Assembly: GCF_016117655.1 (NCBI RefSeq)
Contig: NZ_CP064936.1
Coordinates: forward strand, 1,302,001 to 1,366,000
From: Treponema peruense
Lineage (GTDB): Bacteria > Spirochaetota > Spirochaetia > Treponematales > Treponemataceae
Direction: 5' to 3'
Length of the DNA stretch: 64,000 nucleotides
The stretch's first letter is position 1. Every line of letters begins with the position of its first letter. The notes beneath the pieces were generated by a model. That model worked only from the letters and a program-made list of their open reading frames with translations, was not told the DNA's origin and did not search any database. Positions 51,414 to 61,368 of the stretch are shown here, piece after piece. A program made the translations under genes and the position numbers.

Positions 51414-53290
51414 TGACCAAAAAGTCACCTGAAAAGAAAGAGTCAGTTAAAAATGAAGATGTTAAAAAGACCGCCACTGCAGAACCGCGTGCCGAATATA
51501 CCGAAAGCGATGTTGCTGATGATCCTCTTGTAAAAAAACTTCTGGATGTCGCCTCTCAGAAACCCTTTGTTTCATGGGAAGAAATAACTGATGTCCTTAC
51601 GCAGGATTTTGTAAATTCGCCAAAAATGGAGCCTGTTCTTTCTATTCTTCAGAAAAACAATATTCAGATTCTGAGTGAAGATGAACCGTTTGATGAAGAT
51701 GAAGACGATGAGAATTTGGACGATGATGACGAAGAATCTGCAGGAATTGCAGAAGAGTTAAAGGATGAAGACTCCGGAAAACATCGCCTTGTGGCAAATG
51801 ACAAAGACAGTTCAATTGACGATCCTATAAGACTTTATCTTCGCGAAATAGGAAAGGAAAATCTTCTTACCGCAGAACAGGAAGTTTCTCTTTCAAAGAA
51901 GATGGAAGACGGCCAGAATATTATAAAGAATGTTATCAAAAACTCCGGAATGATGGTTCCTGAATTTTATAAGATTGGTCTTAAAATTTTCAAACGCTTT
52001 GACCAGCATGAACCCGGAAAGGCACGCAAAGAAATAAATGAAGAAATGGCCGAACGCCGCAGACTGCGATCAGCTTACCTTGAATGCATGAAACCTGTAA
52101 AAGAGCAGATGAGTGAATATATTGCCCTCAAGAAAAAGCTTCACGGCGATGATCCTACTGTAAATATTTTTAAGGATGTACAGCTTCAGAATCTCAGAAC
52201 CGTTATTCTTGCCAGTTTTGAGAATATGGATATCAAGACAGAAGAAATTGAATACTTTAGTTCTAAATTTATTGAAGCTTCCAAAAAGATAAATGAGTAT
52301 CACCTTGTTCAGGAAAAGCGCATGAAAAAACTGCACATTACAGATGCAGCAGGTCTTCGCGGAATAGGCCGCCGTCTTGCCATGCATAAGGAATGCGTAA
52401 AGCTTGAAAATGAACTTGGGCTTACTGCAGATGAAATAAGAACTGACTATACAGAAATCCAGAAAATTGAACGCAAGCTGCGCGAACTTGAATATAACTT
52501 TGAAAATTCTGTAGACGAAATAATTGCAATGAAAAAAGAAATAGAAGACGGACGCCTTCAGATGGAACAGGCCAAAAACCGTCTTATCAATGCAAACCTT
52601 CGTCTTGTAGTTTCCATTGCAAAAAAATACACAAACCGCGGTCTTCAGCTTTTTGATCTTATTCAGGAAGGAAACATTGGTCTTATCAAGGCTGTAGAAA
52701 AATTTGAATACCGCAAGGGATACAAGTTTTCTACTTATGCTACTTGGTGGATTCGTCAGGCTATTACAAGATCTATTTCTGATCAGGCAAGAACAATCCG
52801 TGTTCCGGTTCATATGATTGAACAGATTAACAAGGTTGTGCGCGAAAGCCGCCAGCTTGTACAGAAACTTGGCCGCGAACCAACTGACGAAGAAATTGCA
52901 CAGCAACTTTCATGGCCGGTGCTCAGAGTAAAGCAGGTTAAGAATGTTGCAAGGGAACCTATTTCTTTGGAAACTCCTATCGGAGAAGAAGAAGACAGTT
53001 CACTCGGAGATTTTATCGAAGACAAGGAAGTTGAAAATCCGGCAAACCAGACCGCCTATACTCTTCTTCAGGAACAGCTTCACACTGTTCTGAGTTCCCT
53101 TCCTCCAAGAGAACAGGAAGTTCTTAAAATGAGATTCGGTCTTGATGACGGTTATTCCCTTACCCTTGAAGAAGTCGGACTTTTCTTTAACGTCACAAGG
53201 GAAAGAATCCGTCAGATAGAAGCCAAGGCACTCAGAAGACTGCGCCACCCAAGACGTGCTTCTGGTCTTAAGGATTTTATGGATTTTTAG
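51413..53290 (+). CDS. rpoD: primary sigma factor (sigma-70)
   Basis: 625 aa. After an acidic region 1.1 with a long Asp/Glu run (residues about 95-118) come region 1.2 ([17 protein letters not shown]), a non-conserved insert, region 2 ([20 protein letters not shown] near 393, [13 protein letters not shown]), region 3 ([11 protein letters not shown]-like) and region 4 with the -35 helix [20 protein letters not shown]. It directs RNA polymerase to housekeeping promoters. AAAGGA lies before ATG 51413; the gene shares an operon with dnaG. Confidence 0.97.
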   Translation: MTKKSPEKKESVKNEDVKKTATAEPRAEYTESDVADDPLVKKLLDVASQKPFVSWEEITDVLTQDFVNSPKMEPVLSILQKNNIQILSEDEPFDEDEDDENLDDDDEESAGIAEELKDEDSGKHRLVANDKDSSIDDPIRLYLREIGKENLLTAEQEVSLSKKMEDGQNIIKNVIKNSGMMVPEFYKIGLKIFKRFDQHEPGKARKEINEEMAERRRLRSAYLECMKPVKEQMSEYIALKKKLHGDDPTVNIFKDVQLQNLRTVILASFENMDIKTEEIEYFSSKFIEASKKINEYHLVQEKRMKKLHITDAAGLRGIGRRLAMHKECVKLENELGLTADEIRTDYTEIQKIERKLRELEYNFENSVDEIIAMKKEIEDGRLQMEQAKNRLINANLRLVVSIAKKYTNRGLQLFDLIQEGNIGLIKAVEKFEYRKGYKFSTYATWWIRQAITRSISDQARTIRVPVHMIEQINKVVRESRQLVQKLGREPTDEEIAQQLSWPVLRVKQVKNVAREPISLETPIGEEEDSSLGDFIEDKEVENPANQTAYTLLQEQLHTVLSSLPPREQEVLKMRFGLDDGYSLTLEEVGLFFNVTRERIRQIEAKALRRLRHPRRASGLKDFMDF

Positions 53291-53333
53291 TCCGCTGGAT
53301 TCCAATCCTTTGCGGGTGAGGGGTCTGTGGTTA

Positions 53334-53362
53334 TAGACACAAGACTTTAATTCGTGTATATT
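53334..53362 (+). promoter_or_regulatory. promoter before the zinc-ribbon protein and rnpB
   Basis: TAGACA (53334-53339), 17 bases, TATATT (53357-53362). It lies in the 134-base gap after rpoD. An imperfect hairpin (53379-53408) follows in the leader. Confidence 0.7.
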
Positions 53363-53424
53363 GTTACTTTAGAGCAAAATACGTATGCTATGCGTGTTTG
53401 TATTTTTTAACGAGGTTGTTACCA

Positions 53425-54285
53425 ATGCAGATGTCAGAAGAACTGGACAAACTTAAGAGTTTGCAGGAAGTGCTTGCCGAAAAGTACGAAATTGAGGCCA
53501 AGGTAGAGGAATTACCAAAGACTCTTGACGGAAGTACAGAAAGTCTTGAGCGCTTCAAGAAAGAATATATAGAAAAAAACAGTGAGTACGAAGCCGAAAA
53601 GGCAAAGGTTGCCGAACTGCGTACACAGCTTGACGAGGCTCAGAAATTACGCGAAGAAGGTGAGAAGGGAATGGATTCTATTACTACCCACCGCGAGTAT
53701 GAGATTCTTGACAAGCAGATCAACGAAGCCCAGGAAAAAGAAAATTCAATCCGCAAGGAACTTCAGAAAGAAGAAAAGGTTCTTGCAGAACTTAATGATA
53801 TTCTCAAAAGCGAAGAAGAGCTTATTGCTTCTACAGAAAAAGATGTGCAGGACTCAAAAGAAAACCTTGACAAAGAAATTGATTCCTACAAAGAAAAGCT
53901 TGCGTCCCTTTCTGCACAGGAAGAGCAGATGTCAGAAGGTATTGATGCCGAAACAATCATCAAGTTCCAGCGAATCATACGCAGAAACCACAAAGGTATT
54001 GTTGCTGTTAAGGGAAACGTTTGTGACGGATGCCATATGATTCTTCCTGCACAGTTTGCAAACGAAGTACACCGCGGAACAAAAATTCTTTTCTGCCCGT
54101 ACTGCAGTCGCATTCTTTATTACGAAGAATCAGAAGCTGGTGCATCAAATTACTTTACTCTTGACGATGCAGGCAGTCTTTCTGATCTTGATGATGAAGA
54201 CCTCCTTGATGAAGACGGAATCGATTCAATGTCAGATGAAGATGACGATTCTTCAGATGTAAAGTCAATGGATTTTGACGATTAA
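53425..54285 (+). CDS. coiled-coil zinc-ribbon protein (DUF164/CdsZ-like)
   Basis: 286 aa from ATG 53425 with CGAGG nine bases upstream; a longer in-frame start at 53398 exists. Residues 1 to about 170 are a long coiled coil. A C4 zinc ribbon follows (NVCDGCHMILPAQF...ILFCPYCSRILYY, about 190-230), then an acidic tail. The family is widespread and thought to bind nucleic acid or translation components; in several genomes it stands next to rnpB, as here. The exact role is unsure. Confidence 0.85.
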   Translation: MQMSEELDKLKSLQEVLAEKYEIEAKVEELPKTLDGSTESLERFKKEYIEKNSEYEAEKAKVAELRTQLDEAQKLREEGEKGMDSITTHREYEILDKQINEAQEKENSIRKELQKEEKVLAELNDILKSEEELIASTEKDVQDSKENLDKEIDSYKEKLASLSAQEEQMSEGIDAETIIKFQRIIRRNHKGIVAVKGNVCDGCHMILPAQFANEVHRGTKILFCPYCSRILYYEESEAGASNYFTLDDAGSLSDLDDEDLLDEDGIDSMSDEDDDSSDVKSMDFDD

Positions 54286-54299
54286 TTTGTAATTATTAA

Positions 54300-54692
54300 A
54301 GGATATATGGCCGCGCGCATATTTTCTGATGATAGATTGTATGCGTGAGGTAAAGTCCGGGCTCCACCGGAAAAGATGCCGGGTAATAACCGGGCGGAAA
54401 ATGTAAGTTGTCTTAGTTGGATTTTTCCAGACCTGGCATAACACATTCTTCCGACAGAAAGTGCTACAGAAAATAACCGCCTGTATGGGTAAGGGTGAAA
54501 AGGCAGGGTAAGAGCCTACCGCGTGTCCGGCAACGGGGACGGCATAAGTAAACCTCATCTGGAGCAAGAGCGTATAGCAGTTTGGTTTCCGGCCTTATGC
54601 TGCGGGTAGCTCGCTGGAAAAGACAGGCGACTGTCTTTGCGGATAGATGACCATGCGCTTCTTTGGAGCGTACCAGAACCCGGCTTACTGTA
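54300..54692 (+). ncRNA. rnpB: RNase P RNA
   Basis: About 390 nt with the class A landmarks: GAGGTAAAGTCCGGGCTCC near the 5' end (P4 strand), CTACAGAAAATAACCGCC (J region), GGTAAGGGTGAAAAGGCAGG, AGAGCGTATAGCAG and AGATGACCATGC, and near the 3' end CCAGAACCCGGCTTACTG (P4 partner and ACA-type box). It is the catalytic RNA that cuts tRNA 5' leaders. The borders are approximate. The TPR gene starts 46 bases later. Confidence 0.93.
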
Positions 54693-54737
54693 TCCTTTTT
54701 TTTATTTTAAATAGTTTTGTGGCAGGTTGTTTGTTAA

Positions 54738-55703
54738 ATGAAGGCGAAGCGAGTTTCAGAAAAAATTGTCCGCAGAAAGAATATGATTGTTGTGCGGATT
54801 ATTCTGCTTGCCGGCATTTTGTCTGCCGTTGTTTTGGTTTCATTCTTTTCTTATAAAGCAATCCACCGTTATCTTTTTGCTTCTTCTTCTGTTTCGGCAA
54901 TGTACGACAACTGGGAACTTCACAGCCGCCAAGGATATGAAAAGGTTTACGAGATTTCAGAAAATATTATTCAAAAAAAGAATTTCCACAATTCTGCACG
55001 TACTTTTCGCGGTTACAGTGCCTTTATGTTGGCCGAGTACGAAACAGACAATGCAAAGTCACAGACTTATCTTGACGAAGCCGTTTATAACCTTAGAATA
55101 GCCCTTCAGAACTGCAGCAAGGATGCTTTGCCGCAGATAGAATACATGCTGGGCCGCACCTATTTTTACAAAAACAAGCTTTCTTCATACCATTACTATT
55201 CCGACCTTGCAGTAAAATATCTGAACCTTGCCCTGGACCACGGCTACAAGTCAGATGACATTCCGCTTCTTCTGGGACTGAGCTATGCTTCACTGGGGCA
55301 GACCGACGAAAGTATTGCTGCTTTTACCGAAGCTCTCCTTGTAAGGGAAACGGACACACTTCTTTTTGACATAGCAAAGCAGTATTATAATAACGGACAG
55401 GGTTCTGCTTCAAAACAGTATCTGTACCGCGTTATTTCTACCACTCGGAATGAAAGTCTTCTTGAAGAAAGTCGCATTCTTCTTGGGCAGATTTATACTG
55501 ACGAAGGCGCACTTTACGATGCAGAAAAAGAATTTACGGCAATTCTTGAAAAAAACGAAAATTCTGCTGACGCGCACTATGGACTTGGTGTATTATATGA
55601 AAAGCGCGGTGACGCTGTAAGGGCAAGAGCTGAATGGCGCAAATGCCTTAAAATAAAATTTGATCATCCCGGTGCATTACAAAAAATGTCCGAAGCAAAA
55701 TAA
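54738..55703 (+). CDS. membrane-anchored TPR protein
   Basis: 321 aa. A basic start ([15 protein letters not shown]) precedes one membrane helix (residues about 18-42). The rest consists of tetratricopeptide-like repeats ([20 protein letters not shown] near the end is the clearest). It is likely exposed to the periplasm and binds partners in envelope assembly, given the mre-mrdA-rodA genes that follow 29 bases later. The function is not established. Confidence 0.75.
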   Translation: MKAKRVSEKIVRRKNMIVVRIILLAGILSAVVLVSFFSYKAIHRYLFASSSVSAMYDNWELHSRQGYEKVYEISENIIQKKNFHNSARTFRGYSAFMLAEYETDNAKSQTYLDEAVYNLRIALQNCSKDALPQIEYMLGRTYFYKNKLSSYHYYSDLAVKYLNLALDHGYKSDDIPLLLGLSYASLGQTDESIAAFTEALLVRETDTLLFDIAKQYYNNGQGSASKQYLYRVISTTRNESLLEESRILLGQIYTDEGALYDAEKEFTAILEKNENSADAHYGLGVLYEKRGDAVRARAEWRKCLKIKFDHPGALQKMSEAK

Positions 55704-55732
55704 AAAACAGAAAACAAAATGGAGGATTCTTT

Positions 55733-56770
55733 ATGAGTTTCTTTGATAATTTTACGACAGATATTGGTATAGATTTAGGAACCTGTAATACGTTGATTTT
55801 TGTACGCGGGCAGGGAATCGTTATTGATGAACCTTCTGTAGTTGCAGTAGAAAAGGGTACAGGAAAGGTTGTCGCCGTCGGAGCAGAAGCAAAAAGAATG
55901 CTTTGGAAAACTCCTGGAAACATCGAAGCCATTCGCCCGCTAGCAGACGGTGTTATTTCTGACAGCGATTCTACAGAGAAAATGATTAAATATTTCATTT
56001 CAAAAGTTGTTCCCAAACACCATCTGTTCAAGTCCATAAGAATGAAAATCGGTATTCCTTCATGCATTACTCAGGTTGAACGAGATGCAGTTATGGCTGC
56101 TGCTCTTAAAGCCGGTGCAAAGGAAGTTGAAGTTATAGAAGAAAGTCTTGCTGCTGCCATAGGAGCCGAAATTCCTATCTACGAACCGGCAGGACACATG
56201 GTCTGTGATATTGGCGGCGGTACAACTGAAGTTTCTGTTATTTCTTTGGGAGGCATGGTTATTACAAGTTCTATCCGCACAGGTGGAAACGAATTTGATG
56301 AAGCCATAATGAAGCATATTCGTGCCGTACACAATCTTATTATAGGACAGCAGACTGCCGAGCGACTTAAGGTAGAAATAGGCAATGCTACTGCAGACAA
56401 AAATATAGAAAAAATGGAAATCAAGGGAACAGATGCAATTACAGGTCTTCCAAGAAGACTTGAAGTAGACTCTGTAGAAGTACGCGAAGCCCTTAAGGAA
56501 CCTATTACAAAGATTGTAGAAGAAATCAAAAAGACACTCGGACGCACACCGCCTGAACTTGGTGCAGATATTGTTGAGCGCGGAATTGTTATGTCCGGTG
56601 GCGGTTCCATGCTTAAAGGACTTCAGAAACTTATTTCTAAAGAAACAGGTGTTCCTGTTATTCTTGTTGAAAAACCGCTTGAATGTGTTGCAAGGGGTGC
56701 AGGTGAGGCATTTGAACTGTTCCGCAATATGTCGTCCAACCGTTCAATTTACGATAATCTTAACGACTAG
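55733..56770 (+). CDS. mreB: rod shape-determining protein MreB
   Basis: 345 aa, actin fold. [20 protein letters not shown] (phosphate 1) and [19 protein letters not shown] (phosphate 2) bind [17 protein letters not shown] is the adenosine motif. It forms membrane filaments that guide cell-wall synthesis. GGAGG lies about ten bases before ATG 55733. First gene of the mreBCD-mrdA-rodA set. Confidence 0.97.
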   Translation: MSFFDNFTTDIGIDLGTCNTLIFVRGQGIVIDEPSVVAVEKGTGKVVAVGAEAKRMLWKTPGNIEAIRPLADGVISDSDSTEKMIKYFISKVVPKHHLFKSIRMKIGIPSCITQVERDAVMAAALKAGAKEVEVIEESLAAAIGAEIPIYEPAGHMVCDIGGGTTEVSVISLGGMVITSSIRTGGNEFDEAIMKHIRAVHNLIIGQQTAERLKVEIGNATADKNIEKMEIKGTDAITGLPRRLEVDSVEVREALKEPITKIVEEIKKTLGRTPPELGADIVERGIVMSGGGSMLKGLQKLISKETGVPVILVEKPLECVARGAGEAFELFRNMSSNRSIYDNLND

Positions 56771-56784
56771 ACGGTTTTTGTCCT

Positions 56785-57657
56785 ATGGGTGGAAGAGTAA
56801 AGTCACCGCTTCATTTCAGACTTTCTGAGTGTGTCCTTGTTCTCATGATTGCCTTCAGCGGAATTTCTCTGGGATTTTCTGGGGGCGGCTTTATTGTTAA
56901 TTTTGACAAACTTGGTTTTACAGTTTTCTCTTCTCTGCAGAAAGCCGTGCATGCTGTTGAAAATGTGTTTACGGGAACAGTTACTGCTGTCCGTGATATG
57001 GCGCATCTTCGCAGCGAGTACCAGCAGCTTACCGAAAAACTCAAGGATTACGAATTCCTTCAGCGCAACAATACAGAAATCCGCAAGGAAAACGAGCGCC
57101 TTAAAGAACAGCTGGACTTTGCGACAGAAATCAAGTACAGGAATATACCTGCCCAGATTATAGGCCGCAACCCCGACAGCCAGTATTCGGGTATAACGCT
57201 CAATAAGGGCGCACGTAACGGAATAAAAAAAGGAATGCCTGTTATTGCCGTGCAGGCAGGAAACGTTGGTGTTGTAGGAAGAATTATTACTGTTGGTGTC
57301 GGAACAAGCATGATGATGCCTGTTTATGACGTGAGATGTAATATTTCATCGCGCATTCAGAATACAAGGGATCTTGGTATTGTTTCTGGAAACGGTTCTT
57401 CGGACGGCGCACTGAGCCTTAAGTATATTCGTAAGCGTGTAATGGATGATTTTAACTATGGTGACATTGTGGTTACCAGCGGTGAAAACGGAAACTACAT
57501 GCGCGATATTCCGGTTGGAAGAATTTCAAAAATTACTGTTTTGGACTATGATTCTTCTTTAAATATTGAACTTGATCCTATTATAGATTTTAACCGTCTT
57601 GAAAACGTTCTTGTTATAGACCAGTACAATGAAAATGACAGGGAGGCACAAAAATGA
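56785..57657 (+). CDS. mreC: rod shape-determining protein MreC
   Basis: 290 aa. One N-terminal membrane helix, a coiled coil (RSEYQQLTEKLKDYEFL..NERLKEQL, about 75-115) and two beta-barrel domains (AQIIGRNPDSQYSGITLNKG, VVTSGENGNYMRDIPVGRI). It joins MreB to the periplasmic synthases. It overlaps mreD by four bases (ATGA). Confidence 0.95.
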   Translation: MGGRVKSPLHFRLSECVLVLMIAFSGISLGFSGGGFIVNFDKLGFTVFSSLQKAVHAVENVFTGTVTAVRDMAHLRSEYQQLTEKLKDYEFLQRNNTEIRKENERLKEQLDFATEIKYRNIPAQIIGRNPDSQYSGITLNKGARNGIKKGMPVIAVQAGNVGVVGRIITVGVGTSMMMPVYDVRCNISSRIQNTRDLGIVSGNGSSDGALSLKYIRKRVMDDFNYGDIVVTSGENGNYMRDIPVGRISKITVLDYDSSLNIELDPIIDFNRLENVLVIDQYNENDREAQK

Positions 57658-58166
57658 TACGCTCCTTTTTTTCAAGTGCACTTGTTCTTTTGTGTACAGC
57701 ACTGGTCGAAACGGCGGTTTTTTCAAACATTACTTCGCTTCCGGCTATTCCGGATCTTTCTTTAATCTGCGTGCTTTATCTTTCGCTGAGCAATGGAAAA
57801 CTTTTGGGAGAGACTACGGGTTTTGTTTCGGGGTTGCTCCTTGATTTTTTAAGTGCAGGTCCGTTCGGTCTCAACTGTCTTTTAAGAACAATAATCGGGT
57901 ATCTGGGCGGAATGTTCAATAAACTTCTTAATACTGAAGGTTTTTTTATTCCGCTGGTTCTGGGACTGTGTACAACTCTTGTAAAGGGAATTCTTCTGTG
58001 GATAATTTCGATGCTTTATCCGTCTTCAGTTATTCTTCCTTACAGTCCGTTTACTTTTCAGTTTCTTTTTGAACTGGGAATCAACAGTATTCTGACTCCT
58101 TTTGTGTTCAGATTTCTTCATCTTTTCAAGAACTCACTGATTATTGGTCCGGAGAGCACAATCTGA
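57654..58166 (+). CDS. mreD: rod shape-determining protein MreD
   Basis: 170 aa, about five membrane helices. GETTGFVSGLLLDFLSAGPFGLNCLLRTIIGYLGG carries the DF-pattern typical of MreD. It works with MreC in the elongasome. Its end overlaps the mrdA start. Confidence 0.9.
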   Translation: MIRSFFSSALVLLCTALVETAVFSNITSLPAIPDLSLICVLYLSLSNGKLLGETTGFVSGLLLDFLSAGPFGLNCLLRTIIGYLGGMFNKLLNTEGFFIPLVLGLCTTLVKGILLWIISMLYPSSVILPYSPFTFQFLFELGINSILTPFVFRFLHLFKNSLIIGPESTI

Positions 58167-60052
58167 TGAATTCTGAAAATTTTCAAAATCACGGTGAAGA
58201 TTCCTTAAGAAAGAATTATAAGCTTGCATTTCTTGTTGCGCTTCTTATTGCTATGCTTGCCATTTATACGCTCAAACTTTTTTCAATGCAGATTGTTGAA
58301 GGCGCAAAATACAGAAGCCAGTCGGTTTCTATTTCAAGTACGGTAACTGTTATTCCTGCTCAGCGCGGAGAAATTTTTGACCGCAATGCAAATTTGCCTC
58401 TTGTTATCAACACTGACTCTTTTGCCATTGATATTATTCCGGGTGAAATTCCTGAGGGGTATTATGACACTGTTGTACTCAAACTTTCGGAATATCTTGG
58501 AATTGACAAATCGGTTATTGATAAAAAAATCCCCAAAAGACTGAGACGTACTTTTTCTTCAATAGAGGTTCGAACGAATGTTCCGTTTAATATAATCAGC
58601 AATATTGCAGAAAATGCAGCAGACCTTCCGGGGGTTTCATGGCGGAACAAGCCTGTTCGAAACTATGTAGAAACAGGTTCGATGAGCCATATTATCGGTT
58701 ACGTAGGTGACATTACAAGTGAAGAACTTAATCTTATGTACAACCGCGGTTACAGCCGCAATTCTATTATTGGAAAAACTGGAATTGAAAAGCAGTATGA
58801 TGAACTTTTGCAGGGAAAGCCGGGAAGAGAAAGCCGCACTGTTGATGTCCACGGACGAATTCTGAGCGATACTCCTATTCTTGAGCCTCCTCAGAGCGGA
58901 AAAAATCTTGTCCTTACGGTAGATACTACAATTCAGAAACTTGTAGAAGAAGCACTTGGCGAGCGTGTAGGAGCAGCAGTTGTTCTTAAGCCTGCAACGG
59001 GTGAAATTCTTGCAATGGTTTCTTACCCTTACTTTGACTCGAATATTTTTTCTACTGCTGAATATTCCGCAGCGTATACCAGGCTTACAAATGATCCCAA
59101 CAAGCCACTTCTTAACAGAGCTGTCAATGCCGTTTACCCGCCTGCGTCTACATTTAAGACGATTATGGTAACTTCGATTTTGAGTGAACACGCAATTGCT
59201 GCTGAAAAGAAAATAGAATGTCCTGGACGCATTCTTTACGGAGACCGTGTATTCCGTTGCCATGTTGGTTATCCCGGACACGGAAACCTTGACTTAAAGA
59301 ACGCTCTTGCACAGTCCTGCGATGTTTATTTCTGGGTTGTCGGTCGTGATAATCTTGGTGTCGAAACAATTTCGAGTTATGCAAAGGAATTTGGTTTTGG
59401 CCAGAGCCTTGAAGTGGATCTTCCTGCACAGAGTGACGGTTTTGTTCCGACTGCGCAATGGAAAGAAAGGCGCTTTCATGAAAAATGGCTTGGCGGTGAT
59501 ACGATGAATATGTCTATCGGTCAGGGTTATACTCTTGTTACTCCGCTTCATGTAGCGAACATGATGGCTATGGTATGCAACAGCGGTAAAATTTACAAGC
59601 CTCATCTTCTTAAGGAAGTAAGGGATCCTGCCGCGGGAAATGCCGTAATTCAGAAAGTAGAGCCCGAGGTTCTGCATGAGTCCACTGTTTCTCCTGAAGT
59701 ATGGAAAGAAGTGCAGGCTGACTTAAGATATACAATTACCGACGGAACTGCAATTTATCCTATGCATAACAAAACTGTTCAGATTGCAGGAAAAACAGGT
59801 ACTGCCGAAGTTGCAGGTTATGCAAAGGACCACTGGCATTCGTGGATGGTTGCTTACGCTCCTTACGATGCACCGCCTGAAAATCAGGTTGTAGTTGCAA
59901 CACTTGTCGAAGCCGTAAACAAGTGGGAATGGTGGGCTCCGTATGCTACAAATATAATAATTCAGGGTATATTCAATGACCAGACATACGAAGAAGCCGT
60001 TAATGCACTTGGATTCCGCTACCTTATGAAGCAGAGAGGACGCCGCGAATGA
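58166..60052 (+). CDS. mrdA: penicillin-binding protein 2 (elongation transpeptidase)
   Basis: 628 aa. One N-terminal membrane helix, a PBP dimerisation domain (PAQRGEIFDRNANLPL), and the transpeptidase domain with PPASTFKTIM (Ser-x-x-Lys near 328), SCDVYFW-like second motif and AGKTGTAEV (KTG near 541). It cross-links peptidoglycan during side-wall growth with RodA. ATG 58166 overlaps mreD; it overlaps rodA by four bases. Confidence 0.96.
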   Translation: MNSENFQNHGEDSLRKNYKLAFLVALLIAMLAIYTLKLFSMQIVEGAKYRSQSVSISSTVTVIPAQRGEIFDRNANLPLVINTDSFAIDIIPGEIPEGYYDTVVLKLSEYLGIDKSVIDKKIPKRLRRTFSSIEVRTNVPFNIISNIAENAADLPGVSWRNKPVRNYVETGSMSHIIGYVGDITSEELNLMYNRGYSRNSIIGKTGIEKQYDELLQGKPGRESRTVDVHGRILSDTPILEPPQSGKNLVLTVDTTIQKLVEEALGERVGAAVVLKPATGEILAMVSYPYFDSNIFSTAEYSAAYTRLTNDPNKPLLNRAVNAVYPPASTFKTIMVTSILSEHAIAAEKKIECPGRILYGDRVFRCHVGYPGHGNLDLKNALAQSCDVYFWVVGRDNLGVETISSYAKEFGFGQSLEVDLPAQSDGFVPTAQWKERRFHEKWLGGDTMNMSIGQGYTLVTPLHVANMMAMVCNSGKIYKPHLLKEVRDPAAGNAVIQKVEPEVLHESTVSPEVWKEVQADLRYTITDGTAIYPMHNKTVQIAGKTGTAEVAGYAKDHWHSWMVAYAPYDAPPENQVVVATLVEAVNKWEWWAPYATNIIIQGIFNDQTYEEAVNALGFRYLMKQRGRRE

Positions 60053-61368
60053 AAAACAGGATTCTCAGCAAATTTGATTTTATTCTCATTGCCTGTGTGC
60101 TTATTCTTACTTCAATAGGAATAACTTTTATTTACTCTTCGGGAATCAATTCTGACGGAATTCTTGTTTCGAACGAATATATAAAGCAGAGTATCTGGAC
60201 TGGAATTGGCCTTGTAATAATGCTTTCAGTTGCACTCATAGACTACCGCAAAATTTATCGTTACACACCATATCTTTTTGCGGCAGCACTTGCAGTTCTT
60301 GTTTATACACGCTTTTTCGGGCGCTATGTCAACGGAGCACGCAGTTGGATTGGTATCGGTGATCTTGGAATTCAGCCTTCTGAAATTACAAAAATAATTT
60401 TTATTTTATTTCTTGCATCTTTTCTTGACAAAAATTACAACGAAAACCAGCGTAAACGGTTTTTCTTTTCCCTTTTGATTCTTATTCTTCCCATGGGAAT
60501 AATTTTGCTCCAGCCTGATTTGGGAACAGCGAGTGTTTTTCTTCCTATTTTTATCTTTATGTGTTTTATGGCAAATGTTCCGGTCAGATACATAATGATT
60601 GTTATTCTTTCGGGATTTCTTACAATTTTTTTTACGGTTCTTCCTATTTGGGAAACAGAAATTTACCACGGCTCAATCCCAATAATCCGGGCTTTGACAA
60701 ATTTCCGCTTAAGAATGCTTATTATTGCGGCGTCACTTGCGGTAACTGTTGCCGGTATTCTGGGCCAGATTTTTTTTAAGAAAAAATATTTCTACTGGAT
60801 TACATACGTCTTCGGAATAATTTCTTTTTCACTGCTGGCGTCGGCCGGTGCAGGCAAGGTGCTTAAACCCTACCAGATTCAGCGTCTTATTGTTTTTATT
60901 GATCCTTCAAGTGACCCCAGAGGTGCAGGCTGGAACATCATCCAGTCAAAGATTGCCATTGGTTCGGGGCTTTTGCGTGGGCGTGGTTTTATGCAGGGAA
61001 CACAGAGCCATTACCGTTTTCTTCCGCAGCAGAGTACCGACTTTATTTTCAGTATTTTTGCCGAAGAAACAGGTTTTATAGGCGGAATTTTACTGTTTGC
61101 GGTTTTCTTTTGTATTTTGTTCAGAATTGTATACATAATGAAACAAACAACCAACAGGTTCGGATACCTTATTGCGTCAGGAATACTGGGGATGTTTTTC
61201 TTTCATTTTATTGTCAATGTCGGAATGGTTATGGGTATTATGCCTATAACCGGAATTCCTCTTCCGTTCCTTTCTTACGGGGGGTCGGCACTTTTGACAA
61301 ATATGCTTGCCGTTGGCATCTTGATGAGCATAAACAACAGACGGCTGGATTTTAAAGTTGCCCTATGA
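60049..61368 (+). CDS. rodA: SEDS peptidoglycan polymerase RodA
   Basis: 439 aa, about ten membrane helices. GARSWIGIGDLGIQPSEITK and the late FLPQQSTDFIFSIFAEETGF and GIPLPFLSYGGSALL are the FtsW/RodA/SpoVE signatures. It polymerises lipid II and pairs with PBP2 encoded just before. A somewhat longer periplasmic/cytoplasmic loop region (VLKPYQIQRLIVFIDPSSDP) is normal. It overlaps the next gene (ATGA). Confidence 0.96.
   Translation: MKNRILSKFDFILIACVLILTSIGITFIYSSGINSDGILVSNEYIKQSIWTGIGLVIMLSVALIDYRKIYRYTPYLFAAALAVLVYTRFFGRYVNGARSWIGIGDLGIQPSEITKIIFILFLASFLDKNYNENQRKRFFFSLLILILPMGIILLQPDLGTASVFLPIFIFMCFMANVPVRYIMIVILSGFLTIFFTVLPIWETEIYHGSIPIIRALTNFRLRMLIIAASLAVTVAGILGQIFFKKKYFYWITYVFGIISFSLLASAGAGKVLKPYQIQRLIVFIDPSSDPRGAGWNIIQSKIAIGSGLLRGRGFMQGTQSHYRFLPQQSTDFIFSIFAEETGFIGGILLFAVFFCILFRIVYIMKQTTNRFGYLIASGILGMFFFHFIVNVGMVMGIMPITGIPLPFLSYGGSALLTNMLAVGILMSINNRRLDFKVAL

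Noticed and set aside
51690-51750. Asp/Glu run in RpoD as an insertion
   Set aside because: Acidic low-complexity stretches are ordinary in region 1.1 of primary sigma factors.
52070-52906. 278-codon minus-strand frame within rpoD
   Set aside because: A shadow of the sigma factor codons; low-complexity Phe/Cys-rich product.
58637-59281. 214-codon minus-strand frame within mrdA
   Set aside because: Antisense shadow of a firmly identified gene.
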